Assembly: GCA_030248225.1 (NCBI GenBank)
Contig: JASANE010000706.1
Span: 1 to 64,000, forward strand
Reading direction: 5' to 3'
DNA: 64,000 nt
Source: Trileptium ribeirensis
Taxonomy: Eukaryota; Nematoda; Enoplea; Enoplida; Thoracostomopsidae
Below are positions 1 to 11,182 of this stretch, one piece after another (positions within the stretch are counted from its first letter, which is position 1; every line of letters starts with the position of its first letter). The notes below the pieces were generated by a model. It saw only the letters and a program-made list of their open reading frames with translations, was not told where the DNA came from and ran no database searches. Made by a program: the position numbers and the translations under genes.

Positions 1-330
1 AAAGGAAACAGCATATAGATCTACTACTATAAGGTTCAAAAAGACACACAATTAAGAAACGGTGTAAAATGAATCACTAATAACATTTAAAATTTAATCG
101 AAAACCCAGAGGTGTGATTGTCGCTTCAACATTTTTATTGAAATATTTAAAGAAAACTTCAGATCTTAACCTAGTTTTAAGATTACAGAATGACCTAAAA
201 AACTTCTTCTTTAAAACAGCAATGGGTCCTTCATTTTTGCCTTCAAAATTGAGCATGCATCGACATTTCCAGATAGAAAACCGTGCATATTGAATTATCC
301 AATTATAACATATTTGGTTATATGGATATT

Positions 331-1102
331 TTATTTTTTACCCAGTATTAAATCCGCTGTCTCTAACACACGTATTTCCGAGACTTTACACAACAGCGGT
401 GTTATTTCAGAGAAGTTATAGGCACGCAAACAATAAATAAACACATGCGGGTTGTCTTCTACAACCTCTATGCCCATACGTGCGCTATAAGGACATGTGT
501 TTTCAGTTTCTGTAAACAATGAAATTCTATTATTAGTATAAAGACGTTTATGCCTAAGTTTATAATGCAAATCTCTCACTTCACCCTCAACATATTTTAG
601 TTTTACCCACTCCCACGATTTTTTAACAAAAGGCGCCTCAACCCCCAGCTATTCCGCCCAAATAGCACCTTGTAATTCTATATTTTGATCGTGTTTGTGT
701 TTCACCCATAAACAGTATAACTGTTTTGCATTAAAAGTTGATACCGAAAACTGCTTTCCGAAGACGCACACAAGATTTCCCTCTATTCTAAACCCCGTCT
801 CGATAACAGCTGAACGAATCTCTTTATAGAATTGTGGCACCAGAACTCTATTCATTTGTGATGTTGATAATAGTTTAATACTCGAAAAAAGTTTAAAAAC
901 ATCTCTTCCAACTAAGCATTTCTTTAAAGGATAACACATGCATATAATAAATTAGGCGATTTACCTTTATTCTTATTTCCAGATCTGGAAAACCGATACC
1001 GCCATGTTTTACCTCAAAATGTAGCGCGGCCTGTTTTATAATATTAGACGACGACGGATACCACGCATAACGGCGTAAAACTTTATAAGCGTATTTCATC
1101 AA
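331..1102 (-). pseudogene. Decayed LINE (non-LTR retrotransposon) 3' coding fragment
   Basis: Read on the - strand, 1102-893 gives a segment with HGGIGFPDLE followed by a stretch rich in R, L and I. This is the pattern that follows the reverse transcriptase in many LINE polyproteins. The reading then shifts by one base near 910-930 and continues from 939 to 331 with one in-frame TAG at 649-651. The last part has an R-D-L-H-Y-K-L-R-H block and a CPYS...HVFIYC block, which resembles the C-terminal zinc-knuckle-like region of L1/NeSL/CRE-type LINEs with one cysteine lost. No RT catalytic core is present, so it is a 5'-truncated dead copy. The clade is uncertain. Confidence 0.55.
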
Positions 1103-3094
1103 ATTGGCTGGAGTTGTTGTTACATTACAAACAAATGAACATACAAAAATAGTAATTCATAGCAACATGTACTTTACCATAGATAGAAATCCCTCTTAGA
1201 GGAATTTTTGCGCTAAACGATCAATTGCTTCCATAATTTTTAACCAATTTTCTTTGTTTTCAAAACCACAAGCACTAATTGGCGTTACAGAAGTCAAATT
1301 TAATATGGTTTTTTTGCGAGGTCATAGAAAAATCACATTACGTCACAGAAAAAACCTTAGGTTATAGGTTCTCTCGCTCTACATTCAATTTTGTACAGAA
1401 TCCAGTGGTGGATTAAGCCATAGTTTCTCCAGAATTTCAATTTTTCGTAAGCTTTATTATTATGCCTTTAGACTAGTGAAGCTCGCTTGCGAGCCAGAAT
1501 TCGAGTGGCGAGAACAATCCCCCGAAGTCTGTTGTAGAAAGCACACACAAACAAAGCCTACACACAGTACGCAGGTGCAGCATTATATAAACCGTGAGTG
1601 ATAAGTCATAGTTACGCCCGCCTCGTTTGATAGCCAACGTATGCAGTAGACAAAACATCATACAACGAGTACGAAAACAATGAACTAACAATTTAATAAT
1701 TCAATAAAACCCTAAATTGACCGTGAAAAGAACGTTAAAGAATTCAAACCGACACTTGAGAAAAATCTCATTTTTCGTACCAAGTATGAAGCAGAAGTGT
1801 GAACAAATATTTGCCACACAATATTTTTGACACTTGAAATCAGCTTGTTGGCCCAGAAAACCCTATATCCGACACTAAAACCAACAATAAGCACACATTT
1901 AAGTGCAATACCCACTACTTTTCAACAAATATGAAATTTGGCGCCAACTGTAAGCTTATAGACTCCAGATTGGGACGTAGTTGAAAAACTTGTTATATAT
2001 CGTTGGAAAGCCCTGGTAAAGCTACATGGAATAGGCCTATTAGTTTGCGGATAACTCGTGTACTTATTGATAAAAGTCGCAAAAACTGGAGGGTGTGCCC
2101 GAAAAATTGGCCAAAATGACGTCATTTTGCCCCATAACTTTTCCCACGGCAAAAAATTATAAATCGGGCTCCGTCACTACACCTAAATCGACCATTGCGG
2201 TTAGAATGATCTATCTTGCATTAAAGTCTGCATAACCGTTATCGAAATCCAGGTGCGACAGACACACATACACACACAGACAGGACCTCCTCAACCCCCC
2301 TCCAAAGCCAAAATTGAAAATTCTCGTTGCACTCGAATTCAAATATAAGTTATTGAACAACAATTTTTAGCTAGCGACAGCATACTATTTGTTCAAATTT
2401 TCTTGCTACGCAACATTTGCATAATAGTTTAGAGCCATGAATTGTGTTACATATTTTATTGAAAATTACTTTTATTTTCAGAAACGTTAAGACAATATAC
2501 CTCAATACTGGCCGCAATTAACAGTTATAAAAGCTTGATTTTTAGAACAGCAAAAATGTTGTACAGAAAATTTGGGAAATTTTGTAGTTTACCGGTTTTA
2601 TCCATGACAATATTATGTTGGAGTTAGAAAAAAAGTGGAATTAAATGTTTTCAACTTTGCCTTAATAGATTGCGTGTTTGACCATTATTTCGTTTGTTTC
2701 CGGGTTTTCATAAATCCATTTTGATTTTTTTTTCAACTAGGCTTTTGTTGAACAGAAAATCGGGCCTTTGGAACCGCTCTATGTGAGTGGAGCTTTGGAA
2801 ATGTGAATACTATTGTAAATGCATAATTTCAAGCTTTGGATCTCTACCGAGCCAGTAGAAAAGTCTTACATTTACATTTATACAAATCCAGCACGTGATG
2901 CTGTTTTTATGCTCAACTGCGAGTGAACCAAGCTAACTTGCAACATCATCATTGCGCACCAAAATATCAAAGTACACCAACGCATTTAGTCAGGATTTGG
3001 TTTTGTAACTACTGTTATTCTAATGTAGTTTGCACAGAACAGCTCGAAATTTACGTTAATATATAGTGTCACAATTTTCGAGAATATCATTTAG
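1103..3094. other. No gene seen; probable old repeat DNA
   Basis: AT-rich with only short ORFs that look like chance. Around 2230-2290 there is a CA-rich patch (CAGACACACATACACACACA) next to a purine-poor block, which often marks dispersed repeats in invertebrates, but I cannot name a family. Confidence 0.4.
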
Positions 3095-3334
3095 TAGAGA
3101 TATTGCGTGAAGACCCGAAACTCCTGAGTGCAGTTTTAATTTAACTGAATTTTTATCTACCAACAACACCAACTGCTTGCAAATGTCGCTTCAGTGATTA
3201 CCGGCATAATTTTTTAGAGATATTGCGTGAAGACCCGAAACTCCTGAGTGCAGTTTAAATTTAACTGAATTTTTATCTACCAACAACACCAACTGCTTGC
3301 AAATGTCGCTTCAGTGATTACCGGCATAATTTTT
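3095..3334. repeat. Tandem duplication, 120 bp x 2
   Basis: The unit starting TAGAGATATTGCGTGAAG at 3095 is repeated at 3215, exactly 120 bp later, almost without mismatch (one T/A difference in the run after GTGCAGTTT). The near-identity points to a recent duplication. Confidence 0.95.
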
Positions 3335-6300
3335 TGCTGTGCTGGGACTCAAACCAAAAGCGAAATTTACACGAGAACCACGATAGTTTTGAAAATAAAT
3401 GTCTGAGCTCTGATTAAAGATAAATACTGGCACCAGAAATGTTCAGCCAAAACTATTCGAAATTCTCGGAAAACACTGCAATACATGTTGAATTGGTTTT
3501 CCCCAAGGACGGATAATTTTGCGTTATATTAATGTTTATGCATGTTTTTGAGATTTTATGTCATTTGCTCAATTTTGAGGTCATGCGCTTCCTACCTACA
3601 TTTCAACAATATAGAAATTGCCTGATCGGACCTACCGAATCCATACTACCTTCGTTAGTTTAAAAAGTGGAATTTGCGCAAGTATGAACGCTAAGTATGT
3701 TTGACCAAGTGCACGGGAAATGCCCATCCCCCGGTTCGAGGAAATGGTGGCGCCAAAATAATGACGAATCTATGAACAGGGGGTGTCCCCTCATGAACTT
3801 CGAAGGACCAAGTATGGTAGGCAGTTTTCGGTCTCACCGCGGATGTAACAGTTATCCAGGATTGATATATTATGAAAATTTTTTTGACTCTTCAGTAATG
3901 TTTGGACAAAAACTAAATAAGTTTAGAGCCACAAATGCTGTGTTACGGCATTAGCGGGATCGTTGGTGGCATGAGAAAAGGTGATGAATTTAGTGAAGTT
4001 ATAGCCTGGGTTCGTTCAAAAAATTTTTTTTGTAATTAAAAACGTTGGACTTTCATCTCATAAAATGCTCAAAAACTATACAATGTATATACCTAAATTA
4101 AGAAAATGGCTCAAGTATCAGCTTAAGTGAATTCTTCTTGAAAAGCAACTTAACCACAAATAGGCTATATTTTTAAATATTGCAGTAAAAACTCCATCGA
4201 ACGTATTTAGCGGAGCGTGCTTAAAGTAGATATGCTTATAGCGAAAATGCTAATGCTGTCAAATATCTGCCCTCGTCGTCCCTGTCAAATGGATTAACCT
4301 AAATTGACCGTGGATATAGTAAAAACGTCTTTATAGTGCTATTGCATTCGTGCCATGCTGATTCACTCTAAGCGCACCATACAATATGCATAAAATTTGA
4401 CACTATTAGAAACCGAACAAGCAAAAACACGGAAAATGTGAAACATTGGCGGATTGATTGAGTTTCCCGCTTAGACGACATTTTTTTATTCTCAGTTTAT
4501 AGGAAAACGCAATATCGAACATGATATATCATTGTTTAACATCAAGTATGAGAAGACTTGAAAAAACATACGTCATTATAACATCATGACTTGCATGCAA
4601 AGTCTCTAACTGAGAATAATTTTTATTAGTTTCTTCAAAATTTATATGTGTGTTTACTATGGCGGCCTGCATCTGTATATGAAGCAAATCGAGCATTTGC
4701 GACAACTAATACGCCTATTTTCACCTTTGGGTTTATCCAAGTGATAATTGCAACCATTAATTATTTGCTGTCTTTTCGATAAATTCACAATTCGGAAACC
4801 TTGTCATTTGATAAACACTAAGCGAATTTACGTCTTACAACAAAAACTATACCCGTATTCTAAGGCGATATGGACAATTTCCAATCATCATACTATTTTC
4901 TACAAGAAAGTATGATAAACGTAATATACATAATAATTCTAGCGAAATTTCGGAACTTGACTGGTCGTGATTAAAGACATAATTCATTTGAATTGGATGG
5001 AAGATGGAAGACAAATTCTAATGATGCATAGAACATAATATCGCACTCCAAAAGAGGCGGTGTTACACGATTTTTCAAAGCAGTTTGGTGATGGAAAAAA
5101 TTTAAAACCCAATAGTCACTACAAAACAATCAAATAGTAGTTTGCATATTTGGCAAATAGCGATTAGATTATAAACCACATGTCATACATGCCGTAGCAG
5201 CGGTTCAATGGAGGCCACCCCCTTATCGCTCGGATCCCCTCCTCCGGTCCTGGTCTACCCCCTGAGGTACCACCCTGCAACCCCTGGTCTAACCCTGAGG
5301 GTACCACGCTACCACCCTTATTTGCCGTAACCCCCACCCGTGCTTTCGCCGAAGGCTCGGGGCAATAGAAAAAAATTAGCAAAAATTGGTAAAAATAGCG
5401 TGAAAATTGGCAAAAATGAAAGATGTCCTCGGGAGTTGGAGCAGGTTTGTGAAATTTTTTAGCGGTTTGTGAAATTCTCTTGAAGGATTCACTACACGTA
5501 GACCATGGCTACCCCCTTAAACCTCGGAGCATCAGGATGTATGCTATATGTTGTCTTAATGTATTGAGCATATACAATTGCCACAGCTGTCAGTATGTGA
5601 TATTGTTTTCGAATTACGTCGTCTGCATTATACATTGTCGTAAGTATATATTAGATGAGTTTGCAGTACCATTTCGTTACCACCATTTCGGATCCACCAA
5701 AAACATTGTGCCTAATATATAAACAAAACAATAGTGAGTAAATCTTCGCTGTGTTCCGTTTCCGAAACACAATTCCGTTGCGCTAATTGTCAAACCGTTT
5801 GAATGTTTTCTTATAGTCCAGTGGTGTTTAATTCAACATCAAATTTAAACTTGCGTTTTCCTGTTTCCAGCAAAGATAACAACAAGCAAATCAATCCAGG
5901 TCAATGGCAGGAGATTGAATAAAGGTTTTAGATGGCAAAAAATATCAGACAGTGTTTACCTTAGTTAAGAACCAGGTGTGTTGTGACAGGCATAAGGCCG
6001 CTAACAATAAAAATTGTTGTATCACTTTTATATTAAGAAAATCCAAACTCAAACTCTTTCCATAAGCTTTGCCCGAAAATTGGTTTTCTTCGATTTGGTT
6101 TAATATATACTATCTATATAACTTCTTATTATTTAAAATAAAAAACATGAACCACTGCGGTAAATTCGTTTGAAGCTGTCAGCGTCCTAGCTTTAACTTG
6201 AAAATAATCAAAAGTAGTAAAACACACAACCAAAGGACTCCATCTTTACTACAAAATAGTATAATAGGTTAGCCTTCGTCTTTACGAAGCTCCAGATTTG

Positions 6301-7525
6301 AGACAAAATTTGCTTGTTTTCTCGAATTTAGTGCAACAAAGGTCCAATGGTAGAAGGAAAAACCTACCGACCACAGCTATGTACATTAATTTTGAAAATC
6401 AAATAATTTTTATTCGAAAGTCTATTTGTTGATTTATAATTTTGCTATGCTTTACGGCGTTCATTATTTGCAGCAAAACATTGGTTACAACTTGTTCCCT
6501 TGACAGGTATGCTCGCTCTAATTTGAGAGTTTATGCTGTTATGTGTGTTGTGAGATCAGTGAATAGACTCATGAACCGTCTTTCTTTGCCAAATTAATGT
6601 TATACATTACCTAGGGTAAATTTAACGCTAAAATATTTATTCAACGGATGGTGGCAAAGAGAAGGAAGCAAAAGCAAAACACCTTCATCGCCTTTGATGT
6701 CTAAAATGTAGATTACGTCGTAAACATTGATAATTCCAGAGTATTAACAGAAATTAGTCTCATTTTGTTTAAGCGAAATTTTGGTGCAATTACCGTTCGT
6801 TTTAATCGCACCCTAGATTATCGCGCTACATATGTGTTTATTCTAATCTGTTCTTGGACATGTAAAAAAATAAGTTACTTGTTTCTCTGAAATAAAGATT
6901 AAATTCTTAAAATGTCTAAAACATGCCAGACAAGCAAAACTTTTACACGGTACTCACGTTATAATGTCACCACATGTTGGAACTTATGTAGATCTGACAG
7001 CAAGGTTTTGTGGTCAAAACCTGGTTTTTGACCGCGATTTTTAAAGATGACCAGCATTCCTTACAAATTACCATAAAAATAACCAGTGATCGATGCCGAT
7101 TTCCCTGATTTTTGTCTATTTCCCCAATTTCGTCCAATTTTTGCTCATTTTGCTCCGATTTGTGCCTATTTTTGTTTAATTTTTCCGAGCCCGACGGGGG
7201 CAAGAAGGTGAGAGTGTAGGGGGAGTGGATCCTCAAGGTGAGCCAAACTATCGCAAACGGCCATCGACGACGCCCAGAGGTGGGCCTGAACCTCACGGGT
7301 ATAATCTATGATCATGTATGCTTTAAAGTGACTGAAAAGCCTTTGTCAAAAATGACCAAGGATCCTTAAATATGACCAGCATTTTTTATAAATGACAAAA
7401 ATTTTGAACAGTCTAATTTTTCAAGAAACCATGCCTGACAGTATCATACAATCCTACCGTACACGGTGTCACCCACATTGAACTTTGGACTGGGTAGCTA
7501 ACTTACAGTTTGCGTAGAAAACTGA
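3335..7525. other. No gene seen; AT-rich DNA with two GC-rich patches
   Basis: No coding region I can support. Two patches differ in composition: 5205-5345, C-rich with a near repeat of TGGTCTAMCCCTGAGGGTAC about 37 bp apart, and 7185-7300, G-rich on the + strand. Both contain GGATCC-type words that recur in the core of the foldback element near 25.3 kb, so they may be remnants of the same repeat family. Confidence 0.4.
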
Positions 7526-7714
7526 CGATGTACCAGACACAGTCTAAAAAGAATGTGGCTGACACAGCCTTTTCATATCTTTGTAAGGATGTGGAATGAC
7601 CTTAGCGCCCGGTTGGCGGCGGGACCAGCCATGGCAACAAAAGCTTCAACACTTCAAGCCTCGATTTCAATTTGTACATTTAACAACAACAACAACAACA
7701 ATATTTTTATTTAA
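7526..7714 (+). pseudogene. C-terminal fragment of a second LINE, + strand
   Basis: The + frame from 7526 reads TRHSLKRMW..., then FVRMWNDLSARL..., then a run of seven asparagines and a stop at 7712. A TRxHxxKL block followed by a VRxWNxLP-like block is the standard C-terminus of CR1/L2/jockey-type RT proteins. Only about 60 codons remain. It points toward the CR1-like element on the other strand, whose stop codon lies 47 bp away. It is not that element's own tail, because it is on the opposite strand and in its own frame. Confidence 0.5.
7682..7700. repeat. (AAC)n microsatellite at a LINE-LINE junction
   Basis: Six AAC units. On the + strand they encode the asparagine run of the preceding LINE fragment. 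On the - strand they lie where the 3' tail of the CR1-like element would end; CR1-type LINEs often end in short microsatellite repeats rather than poly(A). Which element it belongs to cannot be decided by eye. Confidence 0.7.
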
Positions 7715-7760
7715 AAATGTACACATATATAGCATACAGTAATTAAATAAAAAAAATAAA

Positions 7761-10118
7761 TCAGATAGGGTTTAATCCTCTTATATCTGATTGTAGGTTT
7801 CTATTGTAATGCAAAAATTGTTCCAGGTTAACTTTTTTCAGAAGGGTTCTGAATGATTTAGTATTCGGTGATTGAATTAACGGCTTACCATCAACGTACT
7901 CAGGTAATGAGTTCCACGCATCAATAACGCGGACAGAAAAAGAGTGTTTTAATATATTTGTTTTAAATTTCCTTTTTATCAATTTTTTTGAATGACCTCT
8001 AGTTCGGACAACGTCAGAAACAACAAATGATCGCTGACAGGCATCAACATTATTGTACAGACATTTATATACCATAACAAGATCAAAGTGCAAACGACGT
8101 AATTCCAATGGTTCGAGGCTAAACTTTTGTAATCTATCGAAGTAGGGTGCATAAGCCCATTTATTCTTTTCGTATAGACGGCGTGTAAAGTACCGCTGAA
8201 CGCGCTCTATCAAATCAATATCGCCTAGGTAACACGGAGACCACACCTGTGAGGCATATTCCAAATGAGGTCTTACATAAGTGATATAGGCGCATAGAAG
8301 AGTATCCGGGTCTGAGGTAAGAAAACAACGAAATAAAATATTTATAACTTTATACGCTTTAGAAGCGATCATAGCGCAATGAGAATTAGTTTTCATCGTC
8401 TTATCAACGATAATTCCTAAGTCTTTGCGTTGGTTCACTAATGAAATTGGTTGACCACTCAAGGAGTAGTCCACATTAGTTTGAGGCTGTCCTAAACGTA
8501 ACAGGTTACATTTAGGGGACGAGATAGGGAGTTGCCACTTACGTGACCACTCCTCAATCGAGTCCAGAGCACTTTGTAGCGCATCAGTTTGAAAAGACTG
8601 GTTGAGTGGAGAATAATGAACATACAATTTGACATCATCGGCAAATATTTTACAAGTCACATCAGACAATTCGTTAACAATGTCATTTATATACAATAAG
8701 AACAAGGTAGGCCCCAGTACACTCCCTTGGGGCACTCCAGATGTTACATCAAGATAAGGTGAAAAAGCACTGTTCACTTTGACCCGAAATTTTCTACGAG
8801 TTACAAAAGATCTAAGCCATGATTTCAAGTGATTTTTTATTCCAAATGATGTTAACTTATCAATTAATTTACTATGAGAAACCGTATCAAACGCTTTAGC
8901 AAAGTCAATATACACAATATCTACGTTATTCCCTAAATCTAGAGACATTGACCAATCATCAAAACATTCGAGAAGCTGCGTACATGTGGATTTTTTAGCT
9001 AGAAAACCGTGTTGTTCTGCAGAAACAAGATTGTTGGCGTGCAAGTAGCTTAAGATTGTCGAATTTATGATCGATTCCATAATTTTTGCGCAGTTCGATA
9101 GCAAAGAAATAGGTCGATAGTTAGTGGGATCGGACGCTGATCCCTTCTTATAAACAGCAACAACGTCCGAACACAACCATGAATTAGGCACAACATTATT
9201 TATAAAAGACTGTTCAAAAATGTGAGACAGTGGGTAACACAAAACATCTCGAAGTTGTTTCAAGAAAAATTGTGAAAACAAGTCCGGAGAATGACTGTTT
9301 TTGTTTTTCAGATCACCCATAAACTTATGTACAATCGCAGGGGTAAAGGTTATCCAAGATAGCGAACAACCATTCGGTGGGTCGTGTATATATGATGAGC
9401 AGTCATTGTCAGTCGTGAAAACCTGTTTGAATGCTTTAGCTAAAGTTAACGACCGTTCTCTATCATCGGTAACGAGGTGGCCGTCGTTCGTTCTTAAGGC
9501 ACCAATACCGCTCTTACTAAAGCATTTGTTGTTGACATATTTGAAAAGTTTCCTAGTTAAAATTTTGTGTTCGTGATTTTTGCGGAAAGATAAAATTGCT
9601 GCACTGCATTTTTTGGACATAGCTTTGCATTCGGAAAAATCTTTCGAAACTTTACACTTTCTCCAAAGTTTTGCTTTACTAGAGAGAAGCTTTCTAATAT
9701 GATTTGGATATTTTCGCTTAGGTCCTGTGTTGCAACAATGGGTAAGGGGAGCATATAATAAACACGCATTATACAATATATTATAAAAGCAATTCCACTT
9801 TTCTTCAATGGTATAAACACTATGTAATAAAAGATCCCAATCAAACGACGCAACGTAAGACTTAAGCAATGAAAAATTAGTTTTTGAGAAATTAAATTTA
9901 AGTTTTGAGCTATGATTTACATCAGTAAAATTGCCAGTGATCGACAAGTTTATAGAAACGTGGTCAGAATTTGCAAAACATTCGTCACTTTCAACCGAGG
10001 GTACATTTAATGGCGAGGTAGTGAGAACTAAATCGAGAATGTTGTTTCCTCGTGTGCTAAAGTTAACTAACTGTTCTAGTCCAGCTTCATTAACTTGAGT
10101 CATGAACGTATCATTCAA
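7761..10118 (-). CDS. CR1/jockey-like LINE polyprotein: partial endonuclease plus reverse transcriptase
   Basis: One uninterrupted 785-codon frame. Residues about 1-60 are the end of an apurinic-type endonuclease (NNILDLVLT, then SDHVSINL), so the 5' part is missing and the first Met is internal to the true protein. The RT follows: YRPISLLSN, then YIDFAKAFDTVSH (motif A), SGVPQGSVLGP (motif B) and KIFADDVKLY (motif C with FADD). The C-terminal third has LEPLELRRLHFDLVMVYK and VIDAWNSLPEYV, typical of CR1/L2/jockey elements. With no stop or frameshift in 2.36 kb this is a young insertion truncated at its 5' end, which abuts AT-rich DNA at 10119. It would copy RNA by target-primed reverse transcription, but the missing endonuclease half makes this copy non-autonomous. 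Confidence 0.9.
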   Translation of the reverse strand: MNDTFMTQVNEAGLEQLVNFSTRGNNILDLVLTTSPLNVPSVESDECFANSDHVSINLSITGNFTDVNHSSKLKFNFSKTNFSLLKSYVASFDWDLLLHSVYTIEEKWNCFYNILYNACLLYAPLTHCCNTGPKRKYPNHIRKLLSSKAKLWRKCKVSKDFSECKAMSKKCSAAILSFRKNHEHKILTRKLFKYVNNKCFSKSGIGALRTNDGHLVTDDRERSLTLAKAFKQVFTTDNDCSSYIHDPPNGCSLSWITFTPAIVHKFMGDLKNKNSHSPDLFSQFFLKQLRDVLCYPLSHIFEQSFINNVVPNSWLCSDVVAVYKKGSASDPTNYRPISLLSNCAKIMESIINSTILSYLHANNLVSAEQHGFLAKKSTCTQLLECFDDWSMSLDLGNNVDIVYIDFAKAFDTVSHSKLIDKLTSFGIKNHLKSWLRSFVTRRKFRVKVNSAFSPYLDVTSGVPQGSVLGPTLFLLYINDIVNELSDVTCKIFADDVKLYVHYSPLNQSFQTDALQSALDSIEEWSRKWQLPISSPKCNLLRLGQPQTNVDYSLSGQPISLVNQRKDLGIIVDKTMKTNSHCAMIASKAYKVINILFRCFLTSDPDTLLCAYITYVRPHLEYASQVWSPCYLGDIDLIERVQRYFTRRLYEKNKWAYAPYFDRLQKFSLEPLELRRLHFDLVMVYKCLYNNVDACQRSFVVSDVVRTRGHSKKLIKRKFKTNILKHSFSVRVIDAWNSLPEYVDGKPLIQSPNTKSFRTLLKKVNLEQFLHYNRNLQSDIRGLNPI

Positions 10119-11122
10119 TACAATATAATTATATTATACAATACATTATACAATATAATTACATTAACAATTATATTATAAATAGTTGGCATCTTCAAAC
10201 CTAAGAGTTTTATTAACAGAGTAATATATTTATATATAATGTGTATGGGAGCTTGACAGTTTGTAATACTATCTAACCAAGCAAACTATGGTAGCAACCA
10301 CACTGTAAGAAGAAGCGAATGTGATGTACGGTGTCGTGAATATCTTCAGTTTTAGTAACATGATGTACGTGTGACTAGCACTACTCGTACAATATAGACT
10401 CGAATACAGGGTGATCAAAGTCTCAAACAACGGAGATAATGTAACATTAATCCTGCATTATGTTTGTGGCATCGCATTGTATAGGGCCAAATTTTCCAAA
10501 AATAACTTCTGTTGTAATTTTAACAATCTTCTGTTAAATTTGTAGTTAAGCGTATATTTGATAAATGACAATTTTTGCTTCCGTGAAATCATTGGACGGT
10601 TTAATTTGAGTGTGTGGAAATGACATAGATCAAACGGATATTTATATTTATAACACATCTCGGCTAAGGCACATCATAATGCCTGCTTAAGAAAAACTAT
10701 GTAGACTAACATATTTTAAGCGGTGAATTTATAAAAATAGAATTTACATGGAGTCAGTCCGATCTCTTCTGCTCAGCTCCAAGTGAACAAATGTATTCAC
10801 TTTGCGGTGATATTCAACTTTGAATCTAGAACATAAGTCCGGATTGCGGTAACGCCCTGACTTTGCGCAAAAAACCGTTACAGTGTTCGTCTATATTTTG
10901 CGTCAATTTTGCTTTACTTGTATTTCGACATCATTACTAGCCAAGTTTGGTCGAATCCCAAAATCTATCAGACAGGTATTGACCAAAATTTTATTTTTAA
11001 GACAAGTTTAGATCTTCGACACATTTCACTCAACCGATATAGCTTTCTGCACACAATCGTAACTTCGTGAACCAAAATAAGTCACTATGTGATGCTGGTA
11101 ATTTATTTTTGTTCAATTTCAG
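10119..11122. other. AT-rich DNA between LINE and first visible myosin exon
   Basis: 10120-10185 is an ATTATAYAAT-rich low-complexity tract at the truncated 5' end of the LINE. No coding signal is seen in the rest. The promoter and the start-codon exon of the myosin gene must lie here or further left, beyond the LINE; I could not pick them out. Confidence 0.4.
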
Positions 11123-11182
11123 GCACCAGCAAAAGATCCGGGACAAACATTCGATCAAAAACAGATTCAAGAATTTAAGGAG
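11123..11182 (+). CDS. mlc: RLC exon: N-terminal helix before EF-hand 1
   Basis: Sixty bases, 20 codons in phase 0, flanked by AATTTCAG and GTAAAT. It encodes the segment ending QIQEFKE that leads into the first EF-hand. An upstream exon must supply the start codon, since there is no Met in frame. Confidence 0.85.

Noticed and set aside
3697..3954. An 85-codon + frame
   Set aside because: No recognisable motif, no codon signal, and host DNA here is otherwise non-coding.
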